Shown piece after piece: positions 50,553-61,923 of a DNA stretch of 64,000 bases. The DNA is taken from positions 186,001 through 250,000 of the forward strand of contig CALAJN010000004.1 in assembly GCA_937922675.1 (NCBI GenBank). The letters are read 5' to 3'. Every line of letters starts with the position of its first letter. The first letter of the stretch is position 1. Source of the DNA: an uncultured Granulosicoccaceae bacterium. GTDB taxonomy: Bacteria; Pseudomonadota; Gammaproteobacteria; Granulosicoccales; Granulosicoccaceae. The notes under the pieces were generated by a model that was given only the letters and a program-made list of their open reading frames with translations, did no database searches and was not told where the DNA came from. A program made the position numbers and the translations under genes.

Positions 50553-52028
50553 TCAGAAACACTCCGCCTGCGTCAATAACGTTCCGACAGTTTCGGTTAG
50601 TGTCTCCGGCTCTTCTTCACGTGTTTGATCAATCGATAGCGGCGCGTCATCATCGCTGAGCCCATCGAGTTCAAAGCAGGAGCCGACATCGATCCGGTTT
50701 TCCTGTTGCAGGCTGTCAGTGGTGTCAGAGGCGATCAGACTTGATGTGACCGGCCCACCTTCAACGACCTCCAGGACACCAACGTCTCTCTCGATGATGC
50801 TTGTGCCAGCGGGAATGGCCAGTTGCAGATCAGCCATGAACTCAGGCTCAAACGCATCATCCAGTACGCCCATCAAATTGTTGACCGCAAGGTTGACTCC
50901 AAGCGCGCCGGTCATGTCCAACTGACCGGACTCGCTGTCAAGATCAAAGCCAAAGGTGTCAATTCCGAGGCTTGCAGACTCAACAGAGTCAATTGTGATC
51001 GTGACCGGGACGCCGCCTGGACCCACATTGCGTACCTGGAGACCCGTACCCGCTTCACTGACAGTCGCCGATCCGGTCAAGCCCGCCAAAGCGATCGTGG
51101 ACACGCTTGAATTACCGTCGCTGTCCCCGGATGATGAAGTGATGGTTAGTGCACCCCAATCCACACTGAGGGTAGCGGAGTCGTTACCCCTGTCCACGGC
51201 TACTGCTACCACGGTCGATGGCCCCAGCGTAAGGCTGTTTGGCCCATCAATCTCTGCTATTTCAACTGGATCCACGATTTCAACAGTGACCTCCCCTGCC
51301 TCAGCGCCCGGTTGATCATCAGTGATCACACTACCTACCCTGATAGAACCTGCAAAGCGGGTGGTGTCCTCCCGATCTGCATTGCTCAACGCTTCAGACC
51401 TCTCGACTACGCGCTGCACGCCTGGGAACTTGATTTCATAGTTCGCTGCGTTGGGTGCATAGCCGATCAGCAACACGGGTTCGTTTTGGAAGAGATAGGT
51501 CACAAGGCCAGAGTCCTCAGTCTCTGCAGTGACCGTCACAAGTAGGTCAGCGACCAACTCCTCGCACAGGGATGAGTTCTGCTCACTATCGAGGCTGGTA
51601 AGTGGCACTTCTTCTTCGCACACACTTGCATCATCCGGATCGACCGTAATGATGTTGCCCTCACGTGTTGTCCGGGCGCCCGGCTGACCCAAGCCGAAAG
51701 TGCTGCGCAAAAAACCATCGACGCGATTACCTGCTGCATCAAACGCTTCTTCCTCATCAGTGAACTCCGGCATCGCATCAGAGTCATCGTCCGACATGCG
51801 TTGCAGGATATCGAGGTTTTTCGACAGCGTGATAGAGGAGTCGGCCGCATTCTCGAGCAGCACCTCGACGGTGGCATCGTCAGCAGCACCCGCTCCTGCT
51901 CCACCGGGAGTCAGGTTGGCATCGGTGGTGGCACTACCATCGCCGGAGCCACCACAGGACTGCAGCGCAGCTGTTGCCAGGAAGATCGCCGTTGCCGTGT
52001 TTCTCTTTCGTACGCGGTCAAAAAACAT
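50553..52028 (-). CDS. acidic hypothetical lipoprotein
   Basis: 491 residues. A short basic start and hydrophobic stretch end in a lipobox-like AALQSCGGSG, so Cys at about 25 should be lipidated. The mature part is strongly acidic (many Asp/Glu), has Cys in EDDSVCEEE-like segments and a long beta-rich section of Val/Thr/Ile repeats (about 210-390), and ends in a Cys near the C terminus. No recognised domain. It is a candidate for an outer-membrane or surface-exposed protein. Confidence 0.72.
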   Translation of the reverse strand: MFFDRVRKRNTATAIFLATAALQSCGGSGDGSATTDANLTPGGAGAGAADDATVEVLLENAADSSITLSKNLDILQRMSDDDSDAMPEFTDEEEAFDAAGNRVDGFLRSTFGLGQPGARTTREGNIITVDPDDASVCEEEVPLTSLDSEQNSSLCEELVADLLVTVTAETEDSGLVTYLFQNEPVLLIGYAPNAANYEIKFPGVQRVVERSEALSNADREDTTRFAGSIRVGSVITDDQPGAEAGEVTVEIVDPVEIAEIDGPNSLTLGPSTVVAVAVDRGNDSATLSVDWGALTITSSSGDSDGNSSVSTIALAGLTGSATVSEAGTGLQVRNVGPGGVPVTITIDSVESASLGIDTFGFDLDSESGQLDMTGALGVNLAVNNLMGVLDDAFEPEFMADLQLAIPAGTSIIERDVGVLEVVEGGPVTSSLIASDTTDSLQQENRIDVGSCFELDGLSDDDAPLSIDQTREEEPETLTETVGTLLTQAECF

Positions 52029-52289
52029 GTTGTCCGCTTGCTCCTGTTTTGCTACCGGTGAGACTAAAGCAAGTTCCTGTCACGTGCAGGTTGATGGTGG
52101 GGAAATCGTACCACTCGTTGCCCGAACGCTCGGTGCAGACCCGCAATCGGCCAAGGCCAGGCGTGTGAGTCCCTACAGGAGACTCGCACCGGCTGACCAG
52201 ACCAGATGGAGCGGGTTGCTACGCGATGTCGGATTCGGATCTGCCGCAGGTCTTGTCGCCACGATCACCACGCAGCCTGTCGGGCCTTG
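52029..52289. other. 261-base intergenic region
   Basis: Between the sulfatase-fold gene stop and the lipoprotein start, both minus. Several open plus-strand frames cross it but are antisense shadows. Promoter of the lipoprotein gene expected; nothing clear seen. Confidence 0.35.
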
Positions 52290-53858
52290 CTACTCGAAGG
52301 TTGTTGCAAACCACTCCCGCAAGGATTCCATCGGAAACAGCGGCGCTTGTTCTGCCGGCAACATGCCTGCTGTGAAGACCTCGTTATCGAGCCTGTCTAT
52401 CAACGCCTCATCCTTGCTGATGACATGCAGCGGTACAGCGGCATCCGGTGCCCAGCCGGCAATCACACTGGCCGGCTGGTGGTCGCCAATGATCAGGATC
52501 AGTGCGTCGTCGGCGAAGCGTTCCACGTACTCGCCATAGACCGGCAATGCCAGTTCGAAAGAACGGCTGTACATCTCGCGCACAGGTTCCGGGACAGCCC
52601 AACTGTTCGGCTTTCCAAAACGGTGTGAGCCATCAAAGATGGAGCCATCGCCAACCAGATCCCAATCGACGGGCAGCACAAGTGGTCCCCATGGTGCATG
52701 TGTTCCGAGTAGGCCAATGGTTGCGAACAAGGGTTTGTCTGCTGTGCCCCGAACCTTGTTCTCAAAGGCTGTCAGGATGAACTGGTCTGGCATGGTCACA
52801 TAGCCTTGCGGCACGCCCTTGAACTCCAGTGAAGGGCCATCAAAAAAACGATCAACGTCGTACCAGATGCCTTCTACCCACTCCTTGTCTGCCACTACCG
52901 GCAGTAGTACGGTGCTGGTCCAGCCTGCATCGCGGAACATGCTATGCAATGACTTGCGATCCGTGCTGATCAACCGATCAAAGCGGGCCTGATTGGTCAA
53001 GGCCAGGCCGGAGGCCATGGTCGCTTGTGCAAGCCAGCTCCGCCCACCGCGTATGGGGGCCTCGATCCAAGCGCTGGCAATCGAGAAACCTGCTTCGGCA
53101 AGGCTTGTGCCTACGTCGCGAAGTATCGGTCGCGATATGTCTCGAAAGCGCTCGGCATCAACCCAGGAACGCCCGTAGGACTCGACGATCAGCACGATGA
53201 CATCGCGACCGCGCAATGCCGCAAACTCAGGAGCAGGCCCGGCTGCGACAGGGTCGACAGCCAGCTCCTCATTGAACGCTTTCTGATCGGCCACCGCTCG
53301 TACGGCTGCGGTGTAGCGTTTCGTCAATTCGGCGAGCGCCTCTACCCGTGGCGTGGTGTTCGAATCTGCATCCATGACCTGAGAGGCTGCAAGCCCACAG
53401 AGCAGCGTCAGGGCCGCAGCGATTGCTGTGCGCCGGCGAGATATCCTTGTCAGCCGCCTGAAATGACTGAGCCCGTAGGACAACAGCAGCAGTACGAGCG
53501 CCAGTGCCAGAAGCGTACCCACTACGACTAACAACGCTTCATTGCGCCCGATGGTCCGAGATGCCAATGTCCACCCCTGCCCGACCAGATGCCATTCGGC
53601 CACCGGGCTGAACGCACGCCCAAAGGCTGCGCGAGAGCCAGCGTCTGCCAGACGCAGCAGCGTAAGTCCTGCAAGGCACAAAATGATCAGGCGTCGCCAC
53701 CAACTGGACAGGCCCCTTGTCAACAACACAAGGCCGAGTACCGCGATCGGGATCTCGAGCGGCAGTAGCGACGGTGCGGCACCCGAGAAGTGGGCCGGAA
53801 TTATCAACACCGCCCACAACAACAGCAGTGAGAGTAAAGCGACAATCCAGGTGCGCAA
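52290..53858 (-). CDS. LTA synthase/sulfatase-superfamily membrane protein
   Basis: 522 residues. Five hydrophobic helices in the first 160 residues, then an extracytoplasmic alkaline-phosphatase-fold domain. Seen: VIVLIVESYGRSW (metal-binding Glu) near 220, RGGRSWLAQATMASG near 275 with the nucleophile Ser/Thr, LLGTHAPW near 393 and IIGDHQPAS near 470 (metal His). This layout is that of phosphoglycerol/phosphoethanolamine transferases, but the exact substrate is open. The only start is TTG at 53858. It lies 68 bases after the CBS gene. Confidence 0.8.
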   Translation of the reverse strand: MRTWIVALLSLLLLWAVLIIPAHFSGAAPSLLPLEIPIAVLGLVLLTRGLSSWWRRLIILCLAGLTLLRLADAGSRAAFGRAFSPVAEWHLVGQGWTLASRTIGRNEALLVVVGTLLALALVLLLLSYGLSHFRRLTRISRRRTAIAAALTLLCGLAASQVMDADSNTTPRVEALAELTKRYTAAVRAVADQKAFNEELAVDPVAAGPAPEFAALRGRDVIVLIVESYGRSWVDAERFRDISRPILRDVGTSLAEAGFSIASAWIEAPIRGGRSWLAQATMASGLALTNQARFDRLISTDRKSLHSMFRDAGWTSTVLLPVVADKEWVEGIWYDVDRFFDGPSLEFKGVPQGYVTMPDQFILTAFENKVRGTADKPLFATIGLLGTHAPWGPLVLPVDWDLVGDGSIFDGSHRFGKPNSWAVPEPVREMYSRSFELALPVYGEYVERFADDALILIIGDHQPASVIAGWAPDAAVPLHVISKDEALIDRLDNEVFTAGMLPAEQAPLFPMESLREWFATTFE

Positions 53859-53926
53859 GATGGATGAAAAGCCTGTTCGGGACCGGGTATAGACTTGTTT
53901 GATCGTAGAAAGTTGCTTGGCGGGTG

Positions 53927-54325
53927 CTACGTGAGTTTTTCCAGCGCCCGCAGTACATCTCGCCGACTCACCTGCCCGACCAGCCGACTATTGCGCATGA
54001 CGGGGTAGCGTCTGTAGGGCGAATCGATAAAGCGCTGCGCCAGCTCGAGAATGCTGGTATCCGCATCGATTGTGGCGACGTTCTCACTCATGTAGTCCTT
54101 GACGCGACCACCGAAGTCGTTGTGATACCCGGCGCTGAGGGCAACCTTCATGCAGTCCTGCTCCGACAGCAAGCCAACCAGATTCCCGTGATCGTCAACA
54201 ACCGGGGCCCCCGAGATGCGCATCTCTATGAGCTGGTTGATCGCCAGACGCATTTCGGTCTCGGGATTGAAGGTGACCAGGCTCGCAGCCATGTAATCAC
54301 TGACCTTGATCGACTTGAGCATCAC
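53927..54325 (-). CDS. two-CBS-domain protein at the end of the nqr operon
   Basis: 132 residues forming one Bateman module: CBS1 about 5-65 (VSDYMAASLVTF ... GAPVVDDHGNLVGLLS), CBS2 about 75-130 (VKDYMSENVATIDAD ... YPVMRNSRLVGQVSRRDVL). CBS pairs bind adenosyl nucleotides such as AMP or ATP. Its start overlaps nqrM by 4 bases, so it is translated with the nqr genes and may sense energy state for the NQR complex. That role is inference. Confidence 0.88.
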   Translation of the reverse strand: MMLKSIKVSDYMAASLVTFNPETEMRLAINQLIEMRISGAPVVDDHGNLVGLLSEQDCMKVALSAGYHNDFGGRVKDYMSENVATIDADTSILELAQRFIDSPYRRYPVMRNSRLVGQVSRRDVLRALEKLT

Positions 54326-54573
54326 TTCTTCTCCTGTTGGCGCCAGTCGCGTATCTCGACTGTCTCACTCTTTGCTATCCCGTGTGAAGCCTGGGCTCGT
54401 CGCCGTGAGGTCTTGCACGGGCGGCTACAGGATTGGCACTGCCCGGACCCGTCCACCGCGTTCAGGCCACCGCAACTGCCGGCAATGGGCGCACGGCCAA
54501 AGACAACACCAATGGCCATGCCCAACACCGCCAGTGCCATCGCAGCGAAGGTCACCAGAAAAAGGCCCATCAC
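54322..54573 (-). CDS. nqrM: Na+-NQR maturation protein NqrM
   Basis: 83 residues. One N-terminal membrane helix (about 3-25), then GSCGGLN near residue 32 and CQSCSRPC near 46-53, the cysteine pattern of NqrM (DUF539). NqrM is needed to deliver iron for the Fe site between NqrD and NqrE. It is 11 bases from apbE and overlaps the CBS gene by 4 bases, within the operon as in Vibrio. Confidence 0.93.
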   Translation of the reverse strand: MMGLFLVTFAAMALAVLGMAIGVVFGRAPIAGSCGGLNAVDGSGQCQSCSRPCKTSRRRAQASHGIAKSETVEIRDWRQQEKK

Positions 54574-54584
54574 AACAGGCGCGC

Positions 54585-55655
54585 TTAGCTTGACAGTGCC
54601 GCGAAGGCAGCGCTCTGACGCTCGGCCAGAGCTGAACCCTCCTTCACGATCATGTGGGCTGCGATCTGATGCTGCTCAGCAAATTCAAGACCGTCATCCG
54701 GCCCCATGATCATCAGCGCGGTAGACAGCGCGTCAGCTTGCATGGTTGTGTCGGCGAGTACACTGACCGAGGCCATGTCGTGCGTAACCGGTTGGCCGTT
54801 GCGCGGATCAATTGAATGAGAGTAGCGGGTGCCTTGATGATCAAAGAAATTACGATAATCGCCTGAGGTCGCAATCGCGCGATTCTCAAGCTCTACCACC
54901 TTGTACACCCCGCGACGACCCACCTGAGGCTGCTCGATCGCTACGCGCCAGGCCGAGCCGTCGGGCTTGCGCCCGCGCGAGCGAAGCTCGCCACCGACTT
55001 CAACCAGATAACTTTGGTGCCCTTCGGCGTCGAGTAGCGCTGCGAGTCGATCAACCGCGTGGCCCTTGGCAATGCCGGAGAGGTCCAGTTGAGACGATGC
55101 CTTTGCCTTGCGTACCGCGCCGGTCGCAACATCGATATCGATGCTGTCAAAGCCGATGTTTCCAAGCGTCTGGCTGATGGCTGACTGCTGCGGGCGACCA
55201 CCGCCTGTGCTGATGCCTGCGGCACCAAAACCCCACAAGGACACCAGAGGCTCAACGGTTGCATCAAAAGCGCCTTGGCTGATTTCGCTGGTGTGCATGG
55301 CGTGGGCGATGACCGCGCTCGTATGCGCAGAGACGGGCTGCCAGTCACCATTTTCACTGGCATTGAAGCGCGAGAGCTCGGAATCGCTACGCCAGGTAGA
55401 CATGTGGCGATCCACATCCTGTAACACGGCGTGTATTCGCTCACCGAGAGCGGGGTCGACGTGAACGCCTGCTTGCTTGCCGATGCGCACACTGTAGCCC
55501 GTGCCCATGATACGGCCATCATGGTTCACCAGCTCGTCTTCGCGAGATGTACCGCTGCAACCGGCCAGCGCGAGTACGCCTGCCGGCAGCATGAGGCCGC
55601 CACCCATAGTCAGTGCGGTCTTCAGGTAGTTGCGTCTGTTCATAGTGGGGTTCAT
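54585..55655 (-). CDS. apbE: FAD:protein FMN transferase ApbE
   Basis: 356 residues from the ATG at 55655, with a strong GGAGG 8 bases upstream. A lipobox ALAGCSG at about 30-36 after a hydrophobic leader makes it a periplasm-facing lipoprotein. ApbE features: GTGYSVRI near 53, DRHMSTWRSDSELSRFN near 85-101, LDLSGIAKGHAVDRL near 190 and HSIDPRNGQP near 270. It attaches FMN covalently to Thr of NqrB and NqrC, whose genes lie upstream in the same operon. Confidence 0.94.
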   Translation of the reverse strand: MNPTMNRRNYLKTALTMGGGLMLPAGVLALAGCSGTSREDELVNHDGRIMGTGYSVRIGKQAGVHVDPALGERIHAVLQDVDRHMSTWRSDSELSRFNASENGDWQPVSAHTSAVIAHAMHTSEISQGAFDATVEPLVSLWGFGAAGISTGGGRPQQSAISQTLGNIGFDSIDIDVATGAVRKAKASSQLDLSGIAKGHAVDRLAALLDAEGHQSYLVEVGGELRSRGRKPDGSAWRVAIEQPQVGRRGVYKVVELENRAIATSGDYRNFFDHQGTRYSHSIDPRNGQPVTHDMASVSVLADTTMQADALSTALMIMGPDDGLEFAEQHQIAAHMIVKEGSALAERQSAAFAALSS

Positions 55656-55659
55656 CGGA

Positions 55660-56883
55660 TCAACCTCCGAAATCATCGAGCATGATGTGATCATCTTCCA
55701 CGCCAAGTTCCTGCAGCATGTTCACCACCGCTGCATTCATCATGGGTGGTCCGCACATGTAGTACTCACAGTCTTCGGGTGTGCGGTGATCCTTGAGATA
55801 GTTTTCGAGCAGCACATTGTGTATGAAACCGGTCGGCCCCTCCCAGTTGTCTTCCGGCAACGGGTCGGACAGCGCGAGATGCCATTCAAAGTTATCGTGT
55901 TCTTGCGCCAGGCGATCAAAGTGATCAGCATAGAAGGTCTCGCGCAGGCTGCGTGCGCCGTACCAGAAACTGATCTTGCGTGAGCTGTTGAGTCGCATCA
56001 ACTGATCAAAGATATGTGAGCGCATGGGTGCCATGCCCGCACCGCCCCCGATAAAGATCATCTCATTGGCTGTGTCCTTGGCGTAGAACTCGCCGTAGGG
56101 GCCAGAAATGGTGGCCTTGTCGCCCTCCTTGAGATTGAAGATCCAGGAGGACATCTCGCCTGCCGGCACTTCACCGATCTGGGCAGGAGGCGGTGATGCG
56201 ATACGCACATTCAACATCACGATGCCCTCTTCCTCCGGGTAGTTGGCCATCGAGTAGGCACGCATGACAGGCTCTGTCACGCGCGATTCAATCTGCCAGA
56301 GATTGAATCGATCCCAGTCCTCGCGAAAGCGATCTTCAACCGCGAATTCGCTGTACTTGAGTTGATGCGGTGGGCACTCGATCTGGATGTAGCCTCCCGC
56401 ACGGAACGGTACTGATTCGCCCTCAGGCAACTCGAGCACCAACTCCTTGATGAAGGTGGCCACATTGTTGTTGGAGCGAACCGTACAGTCCCACTTGCGC
56501 ACGCCAAACACTTCATCCGGCACCTGGATGCGCATGTTCTGCTTGACGGTCAGCTGGCAGGAGAGCCTTTCACCGGCAGCGGCTTCGCGCTTGTTGATCA
56601 AGCTCGTCTCGGTCGGCAGAATCGAGCCACCGCCTTCGAGTACCTGCACACGGCATTGCCCGCAGGTCCCACCGCCGCCGCAGGCAGAGGCCACAAACAG
56701 ATCAGACTCAGCCAGTGCTCCGAGCAACTTTGAGCCCACCGGCGTCTGGATAGTCTTTTCGCCGTTGATGAGTACGTCAACACTGCCGCTGGCAACGAGC
56801 ATCGATTTGGCGCCGAGGATGATAAACACCAGTGCCAGCAGAATGACCGAGAACAGGACGACTCCGAGGAGTATCTCAAGCAT
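55660..56883 (-). CDS. nqrF: Na+-NQR subunit F (NADH dehydrogenase flavoprotein)
   Basis: 407 residues. One N-terminal membrane helix (about 4-26), a 2Fe-2S ferredoxin domain with [10 protein letters not shown] near 69-78 and a fourth Cys near 110 (RLSCQLTV), then FAD-binding RAYSMANYP near 210 and NADH-binding [11 protein letters not shown] near 275. NADH oxidation takes place here, and electrons pass on to FMN of NqrC and NqrB. Ends with DDFGG. Confidence 0.96.
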   Translation of the reverse strand: MLEILLGVVLFSVILLALVFIILGAKSMLVASGSVDVLINGEKTIQTPVGSKLLGALAESDLFVASACGGGGTCGQCRVQVLEGGGSILPTETSLINKREAAAGERLSCQLTVKQNMRIQVPDEVFGVRKWDCTVRSNNNVATFIKELVLELPEGESVPFRAGGYIQIECPPHQLKYSEFAVEDRFREDWDRFNLWQIESRVTEPVMRAYSMANYPEEEGIVMLNVRIASPPPAQIGEVPAGEMSSWIFNLKEGDKATISGPYGEFYAKDTANEMIFIGGGAGMAPMRSHIFDQLMRLNSSRKISFWYGARSLRETFYADHFDRLAQEHDNFEWHLALSDPLPEDNWEGPTGFIHNVLLENYLKDHRTPEDCEYYMCGPPMMNAAVVNMLQELGVEDDHIMLDDFGG

Positions 56884-56919
56884 GGGGCTGTCCCTCGTTG
56901 TGTCTGGTTGAAGTGTGCA

Positions 56920-57531
56920 TCAGAGTTGAATGCCCGAGAACGCCATGAAACCAAGAGACATCAGGCCGGCGGTGATGAAAGTGATCCCAAGGCCCTGCAG
57001 GCCCTCTGGTACATCACTGTATTTGAGTTTTTCACGAATACCTGCAAGGGCTGTGATGGCTAGCGCCCAACCGAGGCCGCCACCAATGCCGTACACAACG
57101 CTCTCACCAAAGTCGTAGTCACGCTCAACCATGAACAGCGACCCGCCGAGAATGGCGCAATTGACGGTAATCAAAGGCAGGAATACCCCGAGCGCGTTGT
57201 AGAGAGCCGGGAAATACTTGTCCAGAGCCATTTCGAGGATCTGTACCAGGGCTGCGATCACGCCGATGTAGCAGATCAGACCGAGAAAGCTCAAGTCCAC
57301 ATCAGGTAGTCCCATCCATGCCAGTGCCCCATCGCGCAGCAGGTATTGATAGATCAGGTTGTTGGCAGGCACGGTGATGGCCTGCACCAGTACCACCGCG
57401 GCACCCAGACCCATTGCCGTACCGATCTGCTTGGAGACCGCGAGAAAGGTGCACATGCCGAGGAAAAACGACAGGGCCAGATTCTCGACAAAGATCGATT
57501 TGACCAGAAGACTGAGATACACCTCCATCAC
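56920..57531 (-). CDS. nqrE: Na+-NQR subunit E
   Basis: 203 residues, six hydrophobic helices. Pattern [20 protein letters not shown] near 14-33 with the Cys that binds the intramembrane Fe with NqrD (quoted within limit), and VNCAILGG near 118 for the second Cys. Integral membrane half of the NqrD/E pair. Overlaps nqrD by 4 bases. Confidence 0.96.
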   Translation of the reverse strand: MMEVYLSLLVKSIFVENLALSFFLGMCTFLAVSKQIGTAMGLGAAVVLVQAITVPANNLIYQYLLRDGALAWMGLPDVDLSFLGLICYIGVIAALVQILEMALDKYFPALYNALGVFLPLITVNCAILGGSLFMVERDYDFGESVVYGIGGGLGWALAITALAGIREKLKYSDVPEGLQGLGITFITAGLMSLGFMAFSGIQL

Positions 57532-58190
57532 GCTGACTCCGTGTTGTGAGCTGCGCTGATCTGATAATCAGGCTTTTCTACCTGAGCGGGCTTCCAGCTG
57601 CGGATGCCCCAGATCATCAAGCCAATGATGAAGAATGCGCTCGGTGGCAGCAGCATCATGCCGTTGGTGTAGTACCAACCGCCTTCGGTTACCGATGGCA
57701 GGATGGTGTAACCAAGCAAAGAGCCTGAGCCAAAGAGTTCGCGTGTTGCACCGACCACGATCAGCACGATGCTGTAACCCAGGCCATTGCCAAGGCCATC
57801 GAGAAAACTGATGCCTGGTGGATTCTTCATTGCAAAGGCTTCGGCTCGCCCGAGCACAATGCAGTTGGTGATGATCAAGCCGACAAAAACCGACAGTGTC
57901 TTGGCTATGTCATAGGCAAAGGCCTTGAGCAGCTGATCAACGACGATGACCAGGGATGCAATGATGGTCATCTGCACGATGATGCGGATGCTCGAAGGCA
58001 CGTGATTGCGGATCATCGAGATCGAGGCATTCGAGAATGCCACGACGGTGGTCAAGGCAACACACATCAACAGCGAGGCAGCGAGTGTGGTGGTCACCGC
58101 AAGCGCTGAGCAGATACCCAGAATCTGCAAGGTGATCGGATTGTTGTCGACCAGGGGGTCGAACACCACCTTCTTTGTATCGGCGTCCAT
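57528..58190 (-). CDS. nqrD: Na+-NQR subunit D
   Basis: 220 residues from the ATG at 58190 ([13 protein letters not shown]); a start at 58250 would overlap nqrC by 56 bases. Six hydrophobic helices; Cys in [11 protein letters not shown] near 29 and [12 protein letters not shown] near 110 are the iron ligands shared with NqrE. Inner membrane. Confidence 0.95.
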   Translation of the reverse strand: MDADTKKVVFDPLVDNNPITLQILGICSALAVTTTLAASLLMCVALTTVVAFSNASISMIRNHVPSSIRIIVQMTIIASLVIVVDQLLKAFAYDIAKTLSVFVGLIITNCIVLGRAEAFAMKNPPGISFLDGLGNGLGYSIVLIVVGATRELFGSGSLLGYTILPSVTEGGWYYTNGMMLLPPSAFFIIGLMIWGIRSWKPAQVEKPDYQISAAHNTESA

Positions 58191-58194
58191 CGGA

Positions 58195-58998
58195 TTAGGT
58201 CTCCTGCTGTCGAAGCTTGCTGAGAAAGGCACCGAAGCCCTGCTCATCAAGCCAGTAGCGCAATAATTGGCTGACGCCCCGGCTGGTCAAGGTGGCACCT
58301 GCCAGTCCGTCAACGGCATAGGCTGCATCACTGGCGTTGTTATCAACCACACCCTTGACCACTTCAATTTTCACCTCGCCCGATTCATCGTAGGCAAGTT
58401 TGCCTGGCCACTTTGCTTGCCAGGCCGGGTTGTCTACCTCACCACCGAGACCGGGGGTCTCCGCATGGTCGTAGAACTTCAAGCCCGCGATGGTCGTCAG
58501 ATCACTTTCCAATGAGACAAAACCGTAAAGCGTTGACCACAGCCCGAGGCCATGGATGGGCAGAATGATCTGGTCAAACTCATTGGCATCGCCCACCAGA
58601 TATACCTCGGCGTAACGGGCACGCCGGCCAATGCCTGCGATGTCCTCATCAGCAGGGATCGCCATACTCAAAGCAGGATCACGAGCGGCGACATACTGGT
58701 CATAGCCCGTGTCCATGAACTCATCGGTAAACTCTCCGGTCTCAAGGTCCACCATGCGTCGTTCGACGTTGGCAAAGGCTGCCTCAACATCGCCTCCTTC
58801 ATCGAGTAGGCCTGCTACCGTCACTATGTTGCGCTTTCGGTCGAGCTCGGCATTGACAGCCTGTACCGGTCGCAGCAGCACCGCTGCTGCCGACACGATG
58901 ATTGAACAGGCAAGGCACAGGATGACAGTGACCGCCAGCGTCTTCTCGGTGCTGTCGTTGGGCTGACCGAGAAGGCCCTTGAGGCGCTCGACAATCAT
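58195..58998 (-). CDS. nqrC: Na+-NQR subunit C
   Basis: 267 residues. One N-terminal membrane helix (about 20-42) and a periplasmic flavin domain. The flavinylation site is [12 protein letters not shown] near 230, with the Thr that ApbE modifies; the residue two before Ala-Thr is Gly preceded by Ala where Ser/Thr is more common. Overlaps nqrB by 4 bases. Confidence 0.95.
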   Translation of the reverse strand: MIVERLKGLLGQPNDSTEKTLAVTVILCLACSIIVSAAAVLLRPVQAVNAELDRKRNIVTVAGLLDEGGDVEAAFANVERRMVDLETGEFTDEFMDTGYDQYVAARDPALSMAIPADEDIAGIGRRARYAEVYLVGDANEFDQIILPIHGLGLWSTLYGFVSLESDLTTIAGLKFYDHAETPGLGGEVDNPAWQAKWPGKLAYDESGEVKIEVVKGVVDNNASDAAYAVDGLAGATLTSRGVSQLLRYWLDEQGFGAFLSKLRQQET

Positions 58999-60215
58999 TG
59001 GGTCACCTCGCTGCGGTGCAGCCGCCTTCGGATATTGGCTTGAACCACCCCGTAGTCAATCAATGGCGCGATCAAGTTGGCAAACAGGATGGCGAGCATG
59101 ATGCCTTCGGGATAAGCCGGATTCACGACACGAATCATCACGGTCATAAAGCCAATCAAGCCACCGTAGATCCAACGCCCGGTATCGGTCATCGCAGCAC
59201 TGACAGGGTCTGTGGCCATGTACACCATGCCAAAGGCAAAGCCACCGAGCACGAGGTGCCAGTGCCAGGGCATGTCAAACATCGGATTGGTGTCACTGCC
59301 GACACCGTTTAACAGCAAGCTGGTCGCTAGCATGCCGATGAACACGCCTGCAATGATTCGCCAGGAGGCCACGCGTGTGTAGATGAGAAATGCTGCGCCC
59401 AGGAGACAAGCAAGTGTCGAAGTCGAACCCAGGGAGCCCTGAATGGAGCCGAGGAAAGCATCCACCCACTGGATGCCGCCTTGCGCGATCGAATCAAGGC
59501 CGCCAGCGGCGCCAAGGCTCAGCGCGGTAGCGCCACTGAAACCATCGACCGCCGTCCAGACAGAATCACCGGAGAGCTGTGCGGGATACGCAAAGAACAA
59601 AAAGGCACGCCCGGTCAGAGCCGGGTTGAGAAAGTTCTTGCCGGTGCCTCCAAACACCTCCTTGCCGATAACCACGCCAAAGGAAATACCGAGTGCCGCC
59701 TGCCACAGTGGAATCGTCGGTGGAAGGATCAGGGCGTACAGCATCGAGGTCACAAGGAATCCCTCGTTGACTTCGTGATTACGAACCCCTGCAAACAGCA
59801 CTTCCCAGAAGCCGCCTGCCATCAGCGTGACGATGTAGATCGGCAGGAAGTAGGATAAGCCGTGCAGAAATGAGTCGTACACACTGGACGCTTCATAGTC
59901 CACACCAAACAAGCCGAGAACGGCGCCGCGCCATCCATCAGCGGACGCGATACCCAGATCTGCCATGGCCATGTTTGCCTGAAATCCGGTATTCCAGAGC
60001 CCTGCCAGAATGCAGGGTATGGTGGCGATCACGACGTAGCTCATGACCCGCTTCAAGTCGAGCGCGTCGCGCACGTGCGGTGAGGTACGGGTGACATCAG
60101 GGGGCGTGTAGAGAAAGGTATCCACCATCTCGTACAGCGCGTAGTATTTCTCGTAGCGCCCACCCTTGGCAAATTGCGGATGGAGGCGATCAAGCCAGCG
60201 TCGCGTTGCAGACAT
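58995..60215 (-). CDS. nqrB: Na+-NQR subunit B
   Basis: 406 residues, about ten hydrophobic helices. Flavinylation motif [10 protein letters not shown] near 225, the Thr being the covalent FMN site. NqrB also holds riboflavin and the quinone site and is central to sodium pumping. Lies 2 bases after nqrA. Confidence 0.96.
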   Translation of the reverse strand: MSATRRWLDRLHPQFAKGGRYEKYYALYEMVDTFLYTPPDVTRTSPHVRDALDLKRVMSYVVIATIPCILAGLWNTGFQANMAMADLGIASADGWRGAVLGLFGVDYEASSVYDSFLHGLSYFLPIYIVTLMAGGFWEVLFAGVRNHEVNEGFLVTSMLYALILPPTIPLWQAALGISFGVVIGKEVFGGTGKNFLNPALTGRAFLFFAYPAQLSGDSVWTAVDGFSGATALSLGAAGGLDSIAQGGIQWVDAFLGSIQGSLGSTSTLACLLGAAFLIYTRVASWRIIAGVFIGMLATSLLLNGVGSDTNPMFDMPWHWHLVLGGFAFGMVYMATDPVSAAMTDTGRWIYGGLIGFMTVMIRVVNPAYPEGIMLAILFANLIAPLIDYGVVQANIRRRLHRSEVTQ

Positions 60216-60217
60216 TG

Positions 60218-61807
<1,590 letters not shown>

Positions 61808-61823
61808 CTGTAAATAAATACAG
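61808..61823 (+). promoter_or_regulatory. LexA (SOS) box upstream of imuB
   Basis: CTGTAAATAAATACAG fits the gammaproteobacterial LexA consensus CTGT-N8-ACAG exactly. It lies about 20 bases before the first ATG of the leader and 40 bases before imuB, so the translesion gene should be induced by DNA damage. Confidence 0.85.
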
Positions 61824-61843
61824 TTATTTGAGGTGATAGCACA

Positions 61844-61867
61844 ATGCGTGCAGATGAAGGCCCGTGA
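61844..61867 (+). other. seven-codon leader frame overlapping the imuB start
   Basis: ATG at 61844, with GAGG about 10 bases upstream, opens MRADEGP and stops at TGA 61865-61867, which overlaps the GTG at 61864 (GTGA). This would allow translational coupling into imuB, since imuB has no good ribosome-binding site of its own. Existence of the peptide is inference. Confidence 0.45.
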
Positions 61868-61923
61868 CAGAGCCCGTGACAGAGCCCGTGACAGAGCCTG
61901 TGACAGGGCCTGTGACCGAGCCC
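61864..61923 (+). repeat. five 12-bp tandem repeats at the imuB 5' end
   Basis: GTGACAGAGCCC is present five times with small changes. Each unit encodes Thr-Glu-Pro-Val (one Thr-Gly-Pro-Val) and begins with an in-frame GTG, so loss or gain of a unit keeps the frame but moves or removes potential starts. Confidence 0.9.
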
